Positions 27,915 through 37,355 are shown, numbered from the stretch's first letter. The stretch is DNA of 64,000 nucleotides from LW23 sp041287705 (GCA_041287705.1 JBGGNE010000021.1:39584-103583); one strand, 5' to 3'. The notes: generated by a model not told the origin, from the letters alone. Numbers and translations: made by a program.

Positions 27915-28862
27915 CTAGCGGTTATATTCCAGTCCTGCGACTTCCATTGTGGCACGCAGAATTGTTTCCCAGAGTACGGGGTCTTTGATTGCAGCGTTCT
28001 GATCGATCAGGCTGAGCTTACCCACACCTGCGGCTTTCAGCAGGTCGCTCGGCACCTTAAGGAAAACGCGATAGACCGCGAGCTGGCCTTTGGTGCCTCC
28101 ACCGGCCTTGTTGACAATGGCATCAACCAGCGGCTTCAGCTTCTGACCATCGACAGGGAAAGTGGCAGGGACGGACGCATCATCTGCGGAATCGCTCATG
28201 GGAGCAGAATTGGGTGTGCGGGCAGAGCCCTGCGGACCAAAACCAGGGGAAATCGGCGCGGCAGGAGAAGGAGGGCGCATTGAAGTAACGCCAGCGCGTG
28301 GAACAAAAGAGGGCTTCACAGGTGCCTGTTTGGGAGGAGGTGGCGCCAGAGAAGCAGCCGCCGGAGGAAGTGGCACAGTCTGCTGGCCGGCAGCCGACTG
28401 CGCTTGAGGGTGGCCCTGAGGAGGATGAGCGCCGGAGGGCGGCGGCGCCATGAGGGAAGGTGCCTGGATTTTCTCCAGCGCTGCGAGCAGGGATTTCTCC
28501 AGCTGCTCCACGCTGGTGGAAATGCTGGACGCTATTGTGGAGGAAATGCCGGATGCCATCGCCTCCATGGCGACCAGCTGTTCGCGAGAAGCTGTCTGCA
28601 CCTTATAATTCTGTGACGCGTGCCAGAACTCCCCGTAGCTGATCGGTTCAGCGCGGACCAGACCGTGCTCCAGAAGGCGCTCCAGAGCCTGGGTAACGGC
28701 GGCTTCGGTAATGCCCAGAGAGCTGCCGATCGAACTGCCCGGTTTTATTCCATCACACTGCTCCAGCACTTGCCAGTCATGGTAGTAGAGGAGAGGTTCT
28801 TCGCCAACGTGACTGCATGCAGCGGTTCGGCGGTAGGGCAGATGCGGATTCATAGCCATCAA
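27915..28862 (-). CDS. Winged-helix protein with long proline-rich linker
   Basis: A 315-residue protein I do not recognise. Residues about 25-95 look like a winged helix (VLEQCDGIKPGSSIGSSLGITEAAVTQALERLLEHGLVRAE), followed by a helix with coiled-coil character (about 95-125), a Pro/Ala/Gly-rich linker (about 130-230) and a small C-terminal domain (LKPLVDAIVNKAGGGTKGQL). It is the last gene of the minus-strand chemotaxis-like cluster, 24 bases after the CheX-like gene, which makes it a candidate output component. Whether it binds DNA is unknown. Confidence 0.7.
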   Translation of the reverse strand: MMAMNPHLPYRRTAACSHVGEEPLLYYHDWQVLEQCDGIKPGSSIGSSLGITEAAVTQALERLLEHGLVRAEPISYGEFWHASQNYKVQTASREQLVAMEAMASGISSTIASSISTSVEQLEKSLLAALEKIQAPSLMAPPPSGAHPPQGHPQAQSAAGQQTVPLPPAAASLAPPPPKQAPVKPSFVPRAGVTSMRPPSPAAPISPGFGPQGSARTPNSAPMSDSADDASVPATFPVDGQKLKPLVDAIVNKAGGGTKGQLAVYRVFLKVPSDLLKAAGVGKLSLIDQNAAIKDPVLWETILRATMEVAGLEYNR

Positions 28863-28886
28863 TCTATCCGGCAGGCTGACGGTGGT

Positions 28887-29351
28887 TTAAGACTGAAGAG
28901 CAGGCACGTCGGGGCCCAGCACAATGCCCAGGATTCCCTTATGGGATTCCCAGTTGATGTCATAGGCAAACTGCGGCATACCGTCGGGGATGGGAAGGTC
29001 TTCGCCTTTTGATATGGCGATGGGAAGCGACACGCGGAAGCTGCTTCCAAAGTGCTCACGCGCATTGCTGGTCACGATGCTGGCGATTTCTCCCACGGCA
29101 TCGCGGATCATCTCCGAGTCCTGCTGCTGCTCGCCAAGGCGGGTCAGCAGAGTCTTGGCCATTGGCCGTGTAAAGGAGATGTAGATCCAGCCGGGGGAGC
29201 TGCCGCTAAAACGGATAAAGCCGGTGTAGTCGAGCAGGCGCGGCGTGCCGAACTCGATGGATGGGCTTCCCAACTGGGGAGAGCAGCGCGTGGAATGCGT
29301 GAAGTAATTGCAGATGAGTTGTACGAAAACCGCAAGTTGGCCGTCGTCCAT
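28887..29351 (-). CDS. CheX-like protein lacking the catalytic Asn
   Basis: The 154-residue protein has the CheX/CheC-type fold signature: VFVQLICNYFT at the start, DAVGEIASIVTSNAREHFG in the middle and FRVSLPIAISKG. Active CheX phosphatases have E-x-x-N; here the Glu is present but the Asn is replaced by Ser (EIAS). It is therefore probably a binding partner or weak phosphatase. ATG 29351 was chosen because upstream residues are rich in Cys and unlike the family. Its paralogue with the intact motif follows upstream at 29580-30035. Confidence 0.8.
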   Translation of the reverse strand: MDDGQLAVFVQLICNYFTHSTRCSPQLGSPSIEFGTPRLLDYTGFIRFSGSSPGWIYISFTRPMAKTLLTRLGEQQQDSEMIRDAVGEIASIVTSNAREHFGSSFRVSLPIAISKGEDLPIPDGMPQFAYDINWESHKGILGIVLGPDVPALQS

Positions 29352-29579
29352 AAGAGTGTCCTCCGCTGGTAAGTGAGTAATACTATACAGGCTTGGTCTG
29401 ATATTGCCAGCCGGCACGAGCCCGGAGAGCCTGCATTTTTCAGACTCCGGATTCCGGAATATGCCGGCGCAATAGTTCAACTGCCCAATAGAGGATCGAC
29501 ACTTCGGTTGATAAACGTAAGCATTTGTGCAACAAAACAACACGATTTGAGTACCCACTTCAGCTAAATCATACTCCCC

Positions 29580-30035
29580 TTATTTGCTGCTAATAGCAAT
29601 AACGATGTATGACTTATAGTTTTGCCATTTAATGGGAATAATGAAATGGGGAATTTCGCGCGGCAGGCGGACGGTGGAAATTCCCTGAATGACGACCGGC
29701 ACGGAAATCAGGAAGCCGGCCCCGAGATCGCGCTGGGCGTTACCAGCAATCGTATTGGCGATTTCGCCGACGAAATCAAGCGCCAGATCTGGCGCGCCAT
29801 AATCTTCGCCGGAAAGCTTCATCAGCGCCTCCAGCATCTGGCGGCTGGCGCTGTAGTACACGCAGCCGCGGTAAGAGCCGGAAATGCCGATAACAGCGGC
29901 GCAATCAAGCAGAAAGTCATCCTTCTCCGTGTCTTTTAAATAGGGCATGCCGACTTCGGCGGAGCGTCCCGCAACCGTCTCGAAGTAATTGACAGCGCCG
30001 TTAACGAAGGTTTTCAGTTGGGTTTCCATAGACAT
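29580..30035 (-). CDS. cheX: CheX-type CheY-P phosphatase
   Basis: The 151-residue protein matches the CheX family, which removes phosphate from CheY. It has the full motif E-x-x-N in DFVGEIANTIAGNAQRDLG, and the hydrophobic strand FLISVPVVIQG that follows in the family. The start ATG lies 30 bases after the cheY stop, so they are probably co-transcribed. In this cluster it should act on the adjacent CheY or on the receiver of the DUF4388 protein. Confidence 0.88.
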   Translation of the reverse strand: MSMETQLKTFVNGAVNYFETVAGRSAEVGMPYLKDTEKDDFLLDCAAVIGISGSYRGCVYYSASRQMLEALMKLSGEDYGAPDLALDFVGEIANTIAGNAQRDLGAGFLISVPVVIQGISTVRLPREIPHFIIPIKWQNYKSYIVIAISSK

Positions 30036-30065
30036 AGGGGCGTCTTCTTAAGGGGTGGCGATCAA

Positions 30066-30425
30066 TTAGTCTTCGAGCACATCCACCACGGCTTCGCGCA
30101 GGGACTCTTCGTTAAAGGGTTTCAGTAGAAAACCATTGGCGCCTCGCTTCAGGGCTTCAACCGCCATGGAGCGATCGGATAGCGCGGAGATGACCAGGAT
30201 ACGGGAGGTGGTATTGACGCGGCGGATCGCTTCCACGCATGTCAGGCCGTCCATCTCGGGCATCGTGATGTCCATGGTAATAAGGTCCGGCGCGAATTCG
30301 TTCAGGGTTCGCAGGGCCGCCTTGCCGGTGTTGGCGGTGCGGATTTCCTTGATCTGGAACGACTCCGCGTGGCGCTCAATAGCGCGGCGGATGAAGTTGG
30401 AGTCATCAACAATGAGAAGTTTCAC
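30066..30425 (-). CDS. cheY: CheY-like single-domain response regulator
   Basis: A 119-residue stand-alone receiver. The acidic pair is in LLIVDDSNFIRRA, the phosphoacceptor Asp in ITMDITMPEMDG, the Thr/Ser position in LVISALSD, and the conserved Lys in FLLKPFNEE. The start is GTG, preceded by CCATCCTCCT rather than a Shine-Dalgarno. It sits between the CheA-like kinase and cheX and is their obvious substrate. With no flagellar genes in view, the output need not be motility. Confidence 0.93.
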   Translation of the reverse strand: MKLLIVDDSNFIRRAIERHAESFQIKEIRTANTGKAALRTLNEFAPDLITMDITMPEMDGLTCVEAIRRVNTTSRILVISALSDRSMAVEALKRGANGFLLKPFNEESLREAVVDVLED

Positions 30426-30585
30426 AGGAGGATGGTGATGGGAATAATGAAATTATTTTGGGAGGCAGAATCGGGCCGGAACAGGCGCCGTTTGTGATCG
30501 ACCCGCCCCGGGTACAGCGGGCAGGCCTGCGATGACAGGGAGCAGCGTGGCTCGGGCGTCACGCTGCGGTAGAGAGCTTGGTTCG

Positions 30586-32922
30586 TCAGTTATTGAGTGC
30601 TTCGGCTGCAACACGGGAAGCGCCAGCCAGGGAATCGGCACCCATCTTGAAGTAGTATTCGCAGTTCTGGCGCGGTTCCGAGCAAACCGCGATTTCGCCG
30701 CCGCATTTCTCCACGATAGCGGTATAGACGAAGTCCATGCCAACCCCGCGTCCGGCGTCCACCGTTACGTCCTCCGCAGTGCTGAATCCAGGCTGGAAGA
30801 TGAGGCCGGCCAGATCGTCCGGGCCATACTTGGGAGCATCGGCTTCAGAGACAAGCTCCAGATCGACAGCCCGCTTCAGAATCTTCTCGTAGTCCAGGCC
30901 GCGGCCATTATCGTGGAAGTGAATGCCGGCCACGCCGCCATCGTCGTTGTAACACAGCGCCAGAGTGATCGTGCCGAACTTTTCCTTGCCGTTCTTAACA
31001 CGTTCGTCGGGCGCTTCGATGCCGTGTGTTACCGCATTGCGCACCAGTTGAATCAGCACGTCCTTAAGCAGATTGTGGATCTCTGCGCTAAAGGCGTTGA
31101 TATCGAAGTCCGCAGTCTCCAGCCGCACCTGTTTGCCCTGACGGGAAGCGATGGTATTGACCAGCTTGCCCAGACCGGTGATCAGCTCGTCACCCGCGGG
31201 AATGACATCTTTCTTCTCACCAGATTTTCCGTTTCCGTTGCTGTTGCCATTAGAGGTACTGGATTTCCCCTTACCTTTGCTCTTTGAATCGTCTGCATCA
31301 TCGCGAATGCTCAATTCGGCACCGCCGCGGAGATTACCCAGGCTCAGGGACTGACCGCGGATACCTACGAGACGCTGGCTGATGTCCTGAAGTTCGGCCA
31401 GATCGTTGCGAAGATCAGACTGGCAGATGACCAGGGAGAGGAAGTCGTCACCCGTAAGTGCGGGGCGATTGCGCAGCAGATGGATCTTCTCTTCAAATTC
31501 ACCCACTACACGCTCAAAATAGGAGAGCTGCAGGTAGGACGCACGGCCTTTCACGTTGTGCACGTGGCGGAACACTGTATCCAGGCACTTGCGAAGGTGA
31601 TCGCTCTTGGCGCCACCGGCGCTGGCCGCTGCAAAGTCCTCCGCCTTCAGCACACTGTTCAGAGAGGCGAGCTCCTGGTTGGTCGTATCGATAAACTCGC
31701 GGACCTGAGCGGGCTCGACATGCAGGATACCCAGCAGAAGGTCGAACTGGCGTTCCTTGCGCTTTTCCGATGCGCGCAGTTCTTGTTCCAGTTGAACGCG
31801 TTGTGTAACGTCGTTCACCGTCACCAGCACCTGTTCAATTTCACCTTTACGCACAATGCGGCGGAAGGAGAAACCGAGATAGCGGGTAATGAAGCCACCT
31901 TCCGGCTTGGAGAAGTTTACTTCCAGCTCCTCCAGCGGATTGACCTTCAGCACCTGGCGTTCCTTGAGCGCTCTATTAAAAAGCAGGTCGAAGTAATCGC
32001 GGGTCGTATTGTACATCTTTTCCGTCAGCAGGCGCTGCAGAAGGTTCAGCAGATTCATGCCTGCCAGATTATTGATGCGGAAGATGCCTTCCACTTCTCG
32101 CGAGTACTTGTCACCAATCAGACCCTTGCCGTCGATCAGGATCAGACCTTCGGCCACCGTATCGAGAATGAGCTCCGACTGCTGCTTGGACCGGCTAAGT
32201 TCCGCCGAGGAGGTTTCAAGATCCTGCGTAGTCTTCTGAAGCTGATCTACCGTTGCGCTGAGTGCAGTTGCAGATGCACGCTCACGGTTCAGGTAATACA
32301 TAATCGGAATGGACGAACCTGCCGCAATAGCAAGCAGGAAGCCGAGCACGATGCGCGGCCATTCCAGACTCGCTATACGCTGTTGGTTATATTTGTCTTC
32401 TTCCGACGTCAGAATTTCGGAAGCATCGTCGAAGCGTTTGGCGTTGGCATCAAAGTAGGCGATCGCCTTATCCAGCACGGCCAGATTGACTTTGCCCTGC
32501 TCTGCCACGATCTCCTTAACCATGTAGTCCAGTGGATTCCAGACTTCCTGCACCTCGCGAACGGTGTCGCGTGCCTTGGCAGTTTCGATCGGACGCAGAC
32601 GGGCGGTGTGACCCGTTACCGAAACGATACTATCGCCGCTTACAAAACCCTTAATGAGGGCATTCATACGACCGCGGGATGCTTCCAGCGAATCCAGTTC
32701 AGCGGCAGTAGGCTGAGTACCAGCACGCACTTCTTCGCGCAGCTTGGTAAGCGAGCGATAGACACGCAGCGGAATGATACGTTCGCGCAAAGAATTATAC
32801 GTAACTTCCTTGGTCACGATACTCTCTTCCGTCAGCGCGTTATTAAGGTAAATAAGCGCGTAGACCATGGAACCCAACACGGTCAGCAGCACCGCGACCA
32901 CGATGACAAATACATTTCGCAT
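30586..32922 (-). CDS. Membrane-bound CheA-like histidine kinase with sensor, PAS and HPt domains
   Basis: A 778-residue kinase with two membrane helices (about 4-26 and 193-213) enclosing a helical extracytoplasmic sensor, a PAS domain (about 255-385), an HPt-like region with the likely phospho-His in RHVHNVKGRASYL, a Lys/Gly/Ser/Asn-rich linker (about 545-572) and a CheA-type HATPase (LVRNAVTHGIEAPDER; HDNGRGLDY; GRGVGMDFV). The C-terminal CheW-like P5 domain of true CheA is absent, as is a clear P3 dimerisation domain before the linker. The sensor is thus built in and no MCP/CheW array is needed. The start has a possible TGAGGT Shine-Dalgarno. Confidence 0.9.
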   Translation of the reverse strand: MRNVFVIVVAVLLTVLGSMVYALIYLNNALTEESIVTKEVTYNSLRERIIPLRVYRSLTKLREEVRAGTQPTAAELDSLEASRGRMNALIKGFVSGDSIVSVTGHTARLRPIETAKARDTVREVQEVWNPLDYMVKEIVAEQGKVNLAVLDKAIAYFDANAKRFDDASEILTSEEDKYNQQRIASLEWPRIVLGFLLAIAAGSSIPIMYYLNRERASATALSATVDQLQKTTQDLETSSAELSRSKQQSELILDTVAEGLILIDGKGLIGDKYSREVEGIFRINNLAGMNLLNLLQRLLTEKMYNTTRDYFDLLFNRALKERQVLKVNPLEELEVNFSKPEGGFITRYLGFSFRRIVRKGEIEQVLVTVNDVTQRVQLEQELRASEKRKERQFDLLLGILHVEPAQVREFIDTTNQELASLNSVLKAEDFAAASAGGAKSDHLRKCLDTVFRHVHNVKGRASYLQLSYFERVVGEFEEKIHLLRNRPALTGDDFLSLVICQSDLRNDLAELQDISQRLVGIRGQSLSLGNLRGGAELSIRDDADDSKSKGKGKSSTSNGNSNGNGKSGEKKDVIPAGDELITGLGKLVNTIASRQGKQVRLETADFDINAFSAEIHNLLKDVLIQLVRNAVTHGIEAPDERVKNGKEKFGTITLALCYNDDGGVAGIHFHDNGRGLDYEKILKRAVDLELVSEADAPKYGPDDLAGLIFQPGFSTAEDVTVDAGRGVGMDFVYTAIVEKCGGEIAVCSEPRQNCEYYFKMGADSLAGASRVAAEALNN

Positions 32923-33031
32923 AGTAATTACCTCAATCGAGTCCTAAGCAGATGTTAAGGGATGTTTGTTCCCCAGACAATCCTTTAATTGAATATTTAA
33001 CCAAACCTTACGACTATCAGGAGCCTGATTT

Positions 33032-33733
33032 CTACCAGGCACCTCCCTGTCCAAAACTCATCCCCTCGTCCACGGCTTGGGAGAAATTGAGTAAAAGTTC
33101 CGTTACGCCGACATCCAGATTAGTAGAGGTGACAACCTCTCCCTCATACGAGCGGATCTGGATAGCTTCGGCACGACAAAGATCATAAAACGCATCAACG
33201 CCCTGGTGGCCTGCGAAATCGGCAAAAACCAGACGCCCGCTCTTCAGCGACAGTGTCCCCTGCCCTTCCGAGGTCATGACCTCCAGGAAGCAGCTTTTGC
33301 GCTCCATCTGCAAAACCTGTACGAAGGTAATGAGAGGGATGCCGCTGAGGATCGAGTCCGGCGTAGCAGTCCACACGTCGGCAACACGATGAAGAAAAGT
33401 ATTAAGATCAAGAGGCTTGGAAAGAAAAGTAAACCGGCGGGAATCCAGACCCAGGTTCTGCAGATCATCCGCCACATGGGGATCGCACAGCAAAATGAAG
33501 CGAAGGGCAGATGCGCTGTCTTCCAGGTTTTCCGTTACCAGCTCCAGCGCGTCTCCATCAGCCAGTTCCATATCGCAGATGATAATTCCCGATGCCATGC
33601 CAGCCATACGCGAACGGATGCCCGCCAGTGTGGCAACGCGGTGCGAAGGCCATGTGGGAAACCGCTTCTCTACGGACTGGTGCAACCAAAAACCCTGCTC
33701 GGGCTCTGAACTGGCTATGAGGATGGATTTCAT
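33032..33733 (-). CDS. Receiver-like domain fused to DUF4388 (PATAN-type)
   Basis: A 233-residue protein. The N-terminal receiver-like domain (about 1-120) has the acceptor Asp in IIICDMELADGDALEL and the conserved Lys in FLSKPLDL, but the usual acidic pair is weak (SILIASSEPE). The C-terminal half (about 130-225; IPLITFVQVLQMERKSCFLE, GTLSLKSGRLVFADF, GVDAFYDL) matches DUF4388, a domain common in gliding and signalling proteins of Myxococcota and Cyanobacteria. It is the first gene of the minus-strand cluster, 109 bases before the CheA-like kinase. Confidence 0.85.
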   Translation of the reverse strand: MKSILIASSEPEQGFWLHQSVEKRFPTWPSHRVATLAGIRSRMAGMASGIIICDMELADGDALELVTENLEDSASALRFILLCDPHVADDLQNLGLDSRRFTFLSKPLDLNTFLHRVADVWTATPDSILSGIPLITFVQVLQMERKSCFLEVMTSEGQGTLSLKSGRLVFADFAGHQGVDAFYDLCRAEAIQIRSYEGEVVTSTNLDVGVTELLLNFSQAVDEGMSFGQGGAW

Positions 33734-34504
33734 GGGTTATGGTGTCCTGCAAGCGGAGGCTTCTTACCTGCTGACCCGGCTAATGCGGCGTGGACAAATC
33801 AGCAGTGGCGGTGGCGGGGGAGATCAGTGGAAATAGGAAGGCCTGGATAGCGATGCGATTAATTTTGGGCTGTTTAATCAGGAGTCGGCAGAATTGTGAC
33901 TCAAGTTTAGACCCTTCTTTCGCGAGAATAGCTACTATCTATGTGCGTTTCTTTCGACAGGTTTTAAAAAAAATGAAGTGTCAAAAAAAATGAAAATGTA
34001 GGCAATTTATTCCCGGAAGAATTTAACCATCGATTGTGATCTTACCGGAAGCGTGCACTGTTGTGCAAGTATTTCGAAAGTTAAACTGGCAACTAAAGCT
34101 GGCCGATCTCCGCGAAAAAAACGTCTTCCAGAGAGTGAAACTACTCCCAGAGACGCAAACCGATCAATTATTGTCTAATATTTATAGTTAGCAGCCATCT
34201 ACTCAAGCGTTATTTTATATTATTGCGGGGCTCATTGCACAAATGGATCATAATTACCTAGCTGAAAAGACCTCCTAAATACGGTCTTTGCGTCATCAAT
34301 ACCCATAGTATCTGTGGCTTAGGCCTGTTCTTCCCATTATTTTGGGGAAAAATTCGTGATTAACTTTTTTGCCTGGCTTATGCCGTAACAAAAGAAACCC
34401 GCTCTGCCTTCGCAAAGCGGGTTTTCGACTACATGTATCAGAAGGCGGCAGCGCGATAGCCGGCGCGTAGCTACATCGTGATTCCACCGTTTCGGTGGTA
34501 ATGA
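33734..34504. other. AT-rich gene-free region between signalling cluster and GH74-like gene
   Basis: About 771 bases with much lower GC than the surroundings, including A runs near 33967 and 33983. There is no credible gene. It should contain the promoter of the chemotaxis-like cluster on the minus strand. The terminator of the GH74-like gene is at its right end. A small RNA cannot be excluded but nothing supports one. Confidence 0.55.
34395..34424 (-). terminator. Terminator after the GH74-like gene
   Basis: AAACCCGCT (34395-34403) pairs with AGCGGGTTT (34416-34424) around a 12-base loop. On the minus strand the stem is followed by CTTTTG, giving a T-rich tail. It is 80 bases past the stop at 34505. 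Confidence 0.75.
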
Positions 34505-37237
34505 TTACTGCTTCACTTTGAACATACCCGGGCCGGCAGCCCATAGATCGCCGGTAGTGTCGTTGTAACGCAGCACCAGAGGGCGTACGATGGGACAGTC
34601 ACCGGTGATCTCCGTCCAGTTGGCGCCGCCGTCAGTGGTCTTGTAAATGCCACCAATTGCGTTACCGCTCCAGACAACGCTTGTGATCCAGATATTGTTG
34701 GGATCCTTGGGATGCACGGCGAAGCCCATTACCGTCTGGCCATTGTTGAATTTAGTAATGGCCTTCCAGGTGGCACCGTGATCCGTGCTGCGCCAGAGTT
34801 CCTTGCCACAGGCATAGATGGTGCCGTCGCCGCCGACTTCCAGATTGAAGATCCAGGCGTCGTTGCTGAACACGCGTTTCCAGGTCTGGCCGCCGTCATC
34901 ACTGCGATGAACACCGCCGTTGTCGCCACAGGCACCCCAGAAGAGGCGCTTGCTGTCGGTCGGATCAACCGCGAGGCCGTAGTACATGCGACGGCTTGTC
35001 GGCTGACTGGCCAGCTGCTTCCAGCTGTAACCGCCGTTTTCGGACTTAAAGATACCGCCGCCATTCTGACCGGGGGAAACATCGCCGTCGATGCCCATGT
35101 AGACCACCTTGGGATTAGCGGGATCCACGGCAAGAGCGCGGGCATAACCCTGGCCCCACATGGTATTGGCACGCGGCACGTAAGTGGGGAGGCCAGCCAT
35201 GCTGGGGTTGTACGAATTGCCACCGTCTTCGCTGATCGCCACTTTGTTGGGGCTGTTATCCCAGGGGCTGACCGTTGAGATGATGCGCTCGACCGAGCTG
35301 CCGTCGTCAATAATCGCTATACGCCAGTTGTGGCCGCTGAAATCGGCTTTGTAGCTGATAGGCCACAGCTGCTTCCAGGTTTTGCCATCATCGGGGCTCA
35401 TCAGAGTGCCTTCGTCCATGGCGGTGACGTAGGTATTACCCTTGTGGAAACGGATATCGGTGATGCACGAGATATCCGCCCCGCGAACCTTTTCCGTCCA
35501 GGTCTTGCCAAAATCGTCGCTGAGGCATGGACGCCAGTTAGCGCTCTGGTAGATCTGCTTTGGGTTATTAGGATTGATGACAACGTTTGTGGGTGCGCTC
35601 AGCGGAGTCAGACCATCCTTACCTGCCAGCATCAGCGTGGGATCCGCCGTATGGTCGGTCATGACGCTGTTGGAGCCCGTCCAGGTAGTGCCGCCGTCGT
35701 TGCTGTAATAGAAGTAGCCACCCCAGCCGACCACGCCGATGAGGCACATGTCCTTGGGATTGGTAGGGCTGATCGCGATGTCGCGGGCCGTCAGCTTGGG
35801 ATTGAGCCCGGCGCTTAGAGCGGTCCATGTCTTGCCCAGATCAGTGGACTTCATAACGCCGTCGGTAAAGAACGTGGCGTAAAGGGTATTGGCATCCAGG
35901 GGATCCCAGGCAACGCTGGACGCCTTGGGGGGAGTCTTGAGCGCCGTCCACGTGGCACCCTTGTCGGTGCTGAGAATCAGGCCGCTGTCGGCCGTGGCTG
36001 CTGCTACCTGAGAGGTGTTCTTCGTGCTGACCGCAACAGTATAGATGGGGCCGCCCACGGGATCGCCAAAGCGGATGTTACCATAGCTGGCCATCGGCTT
36101 CTTCTCGCCCATATCTATCACTTTGACGGCAATGGGCTTATCTGCTGTGCCGGTCTGGCCGTCGGGGGTCTTGGTAACGGCGAAAAAGAACTTGCCGAAT
36201 TTGGCCACAACCGCGTTGTCCGGCAGTGGTCCGGAAACGGCATAGTCGAAACGATTTACCGTCGCCCAGTCCGGAGTCTGAGGAAGGGTCTTGGCCTTTT
36301 CCGGGTCTTTCTTGACGAGATCTGGATCTAGCGCAAAGTCTTCGGCACGAAGGATGATGTCCTGCTTCTCGGTGCCCTTGTAGATTTCCTTGAGATTCTT
36401 GCTGCGATAAGTCAGACCTGTGCTCGTCTTCAACATCAGGAAGGAATCCTGTACCGTGCTGCCATCGCCCTGAAATTCGAAGCCGACACCCACCGTGTCC
36501 GCACCCGTGATACCATCAGGGAACTTGAACGGAGTCCACCAGCCGCCGAAGAAAGCGCCGTTGATCTTGCCGAACTGAACCCGCCACATGCCGGAGGTAT
36601 CCGCAGAGATATCCTTGGTGTAGCTGGGTTTCCAGGTCTGGCCGCCGTCCGTGGTCTTGAAGAGCTTGCCGCCGGGACTGCCGGCATAGACCGTGTTGCT
36701 GTCTTTGGGATCAACCGCGACGCAACGGATGCTCTTGCCTTTCTCACCGGTAATGCGAAGCTGCTTGCGGCTCGTCTCGGGGAGAGTTACCCAGCTTTCG
36801 CCGCCGTCGGTGCTTTTGCAGAGGCCGTTTTCCGTTGCCGCATATACAGTTTCGGGGCTGGAGGGATCAACAGCCAGGCTAAAGACGCCGTAGTCAACCA
36901 GGCCCTTGTTGACCATGCGGAAATTGACTCCGCTGTCGGTGGATTTATAGACGCCTGCAACGTCACCGGCCAGATAGATGGTGCCCGGTTTGGTGGGATG
37001 AAACGCCGCCGCATAATAGAAGCCGCCGCCGCCCCATCCGCACTGGCTCCACTTCACGTCAGCCTTGGGAATGGAAGGTTTCTCCGCCGCGGGAGTCTGG
37101 GCAGATACACTGGAAACGGCGAAGGGAAACGTGCTGCCGCTGCTCATAAGTACGCCGAGGAAAGCGGTGGTGCAGAGGTAGGAGAGCATGTGCCCGTGAC
37201 GACGTACACGAGGCAGGAAATGGGTCAGCGATTTCAT
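34505..37237 (-). CDS. Secreted GH74-like / BNR-repeat beta-propeller protein
   Basis: A 910-residue secreted protein. A long signal peptide (hydrophobic core YLCTTAFLGVLMSSG, likely cleavage near residue 46) is followed by a double seven-bladed propeller with many Asp-box motifs (KSTDSG, STDGGESW, KTTDGGQTW, RSDDGGQTW, RSTDHGATW). Asp92 in AGDVAGVYKSTDSG aligns with the catalytic DVGG region of GH74 xyloglucanases, but the second GH74 acid could not be confirmed. About 160 residues (roughly 215-380) interrupt the propeller and look like an inserted domain. A TGTTTAAACA site lies 109 bases upstream of the start, shared with the divergent GntR-type gene. Confidence 0.82.
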   Translation of the reverse strand: MKSLTHFLPRVRRHGHMLSYLCTTAFLGVLMSSGSTFPFAVSSVSAQTPAAEKPSIPKADVKWSQCGWGGGGFYYAAAFHPTKPGTIYLAGDVAGVYKSTDSGVNFRMVNKGLVDYGVFSLAVDPSSPETVYAATENGLCKSTDGGESWVTLPETSRKQLRITGEKGKSIRCVAVDPKDSNTVYAGSPGGKLFKTTDGGQTWKPSYTKDISADTSGMWRVQFGKINGAFFGGWWTPFKFPDGITGADTVGVGFEFQGDGSTVQDSFLMLKTSTGLTYRSKNLKEIYKGTEKQDIILRAEDFALDPDLVKKDPEKAKTLPQTPDWATVNRFDYAVSGPLPDNAVVAKFGKFFFAVTKTPDGQTGTADKPIAVKVIDMGEKKPMASYGNIRFGDPVGGPIYTVAVSTKNTSQVAAATADSGLILSTDKGATWTALKTPPKASSVAWDPLDANTLYATFFTDGVMKSTDLGKTWTALSAGLNPKLTARDIAISPTNPKDMCLIGVVGWGGYFYYSNDGGTTWTGSNSVMTDHTADPTLMLAGKDGLTPLSAPTNVVINPNNPKQIYQSANWRPCLSDDFGKTWTEKVRGADISCITDIRFHKGNTYVTAMDEGTLMSPDDGKTWKQLWPISYKADFSGHNWRIAIIDDGSSVERIISTVSPWDNSPNKVAISEDGGNSYNPSMAGLPTYVPRANTMWGQGYARALAVDPANPKVVYMGIDGDVSPGQNGGGIFKSENGGYSWKQLASQPTSRRMYYGLAVDPTDSKRLFWGACGDNGGVHRSDDGGQTWKRVFSNDAWIFNLEVGGDGTIYACGKELWRSTDHGATWKAITKFNNGQTVMGFAVHPKDPNNIWITSVVWSGNAIGGIYKTTDGGANWTEITGDCPIVRPLVLRYNDTTGDLWAAGPGMFKVKQ

Positions 37238-37345
37238 GGGATGGGTAATTAGAGAATCGGAAGGCTTTGCTTAACATTTATCGTAATAGGGACATCTGTC
37301 GTATCCAATGGCTTCCAGAGACACCGCATAGCTTTCTCATGAAAA

Positions 37346-37355
37346 TGTTTAAACA
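37346..37355. promoter_or_regulatory. TGTTTAAACA site 1 (between GH74-like gene and GntR-type regulator)
   Basis: A perfect 10-base palindrome 109 bases upstream of the GH74-like start and 143 before the regulator start. The same 10-mer recurs at 37439 and 39637 and nowhere else that I saw in the window. Proposed operator for the GntR-type regulator. Confidence 0.65.

Noticed and set aside
31480..32958. 492-codon plus-strand frame opposite the CheA-like kinase
   Set aside because: The kinase motifs are unambiguous on the minus strand; the antisense product has no recognisable domain.
34505..37237. Photosystem assembly factor Ycf48 or sialidase as identity of the propeller
   Set aside because: Ycf48 is far shorter, and sialidase FRIP and Arg-triad motifs are not seen; the GH74-like layout fits better.
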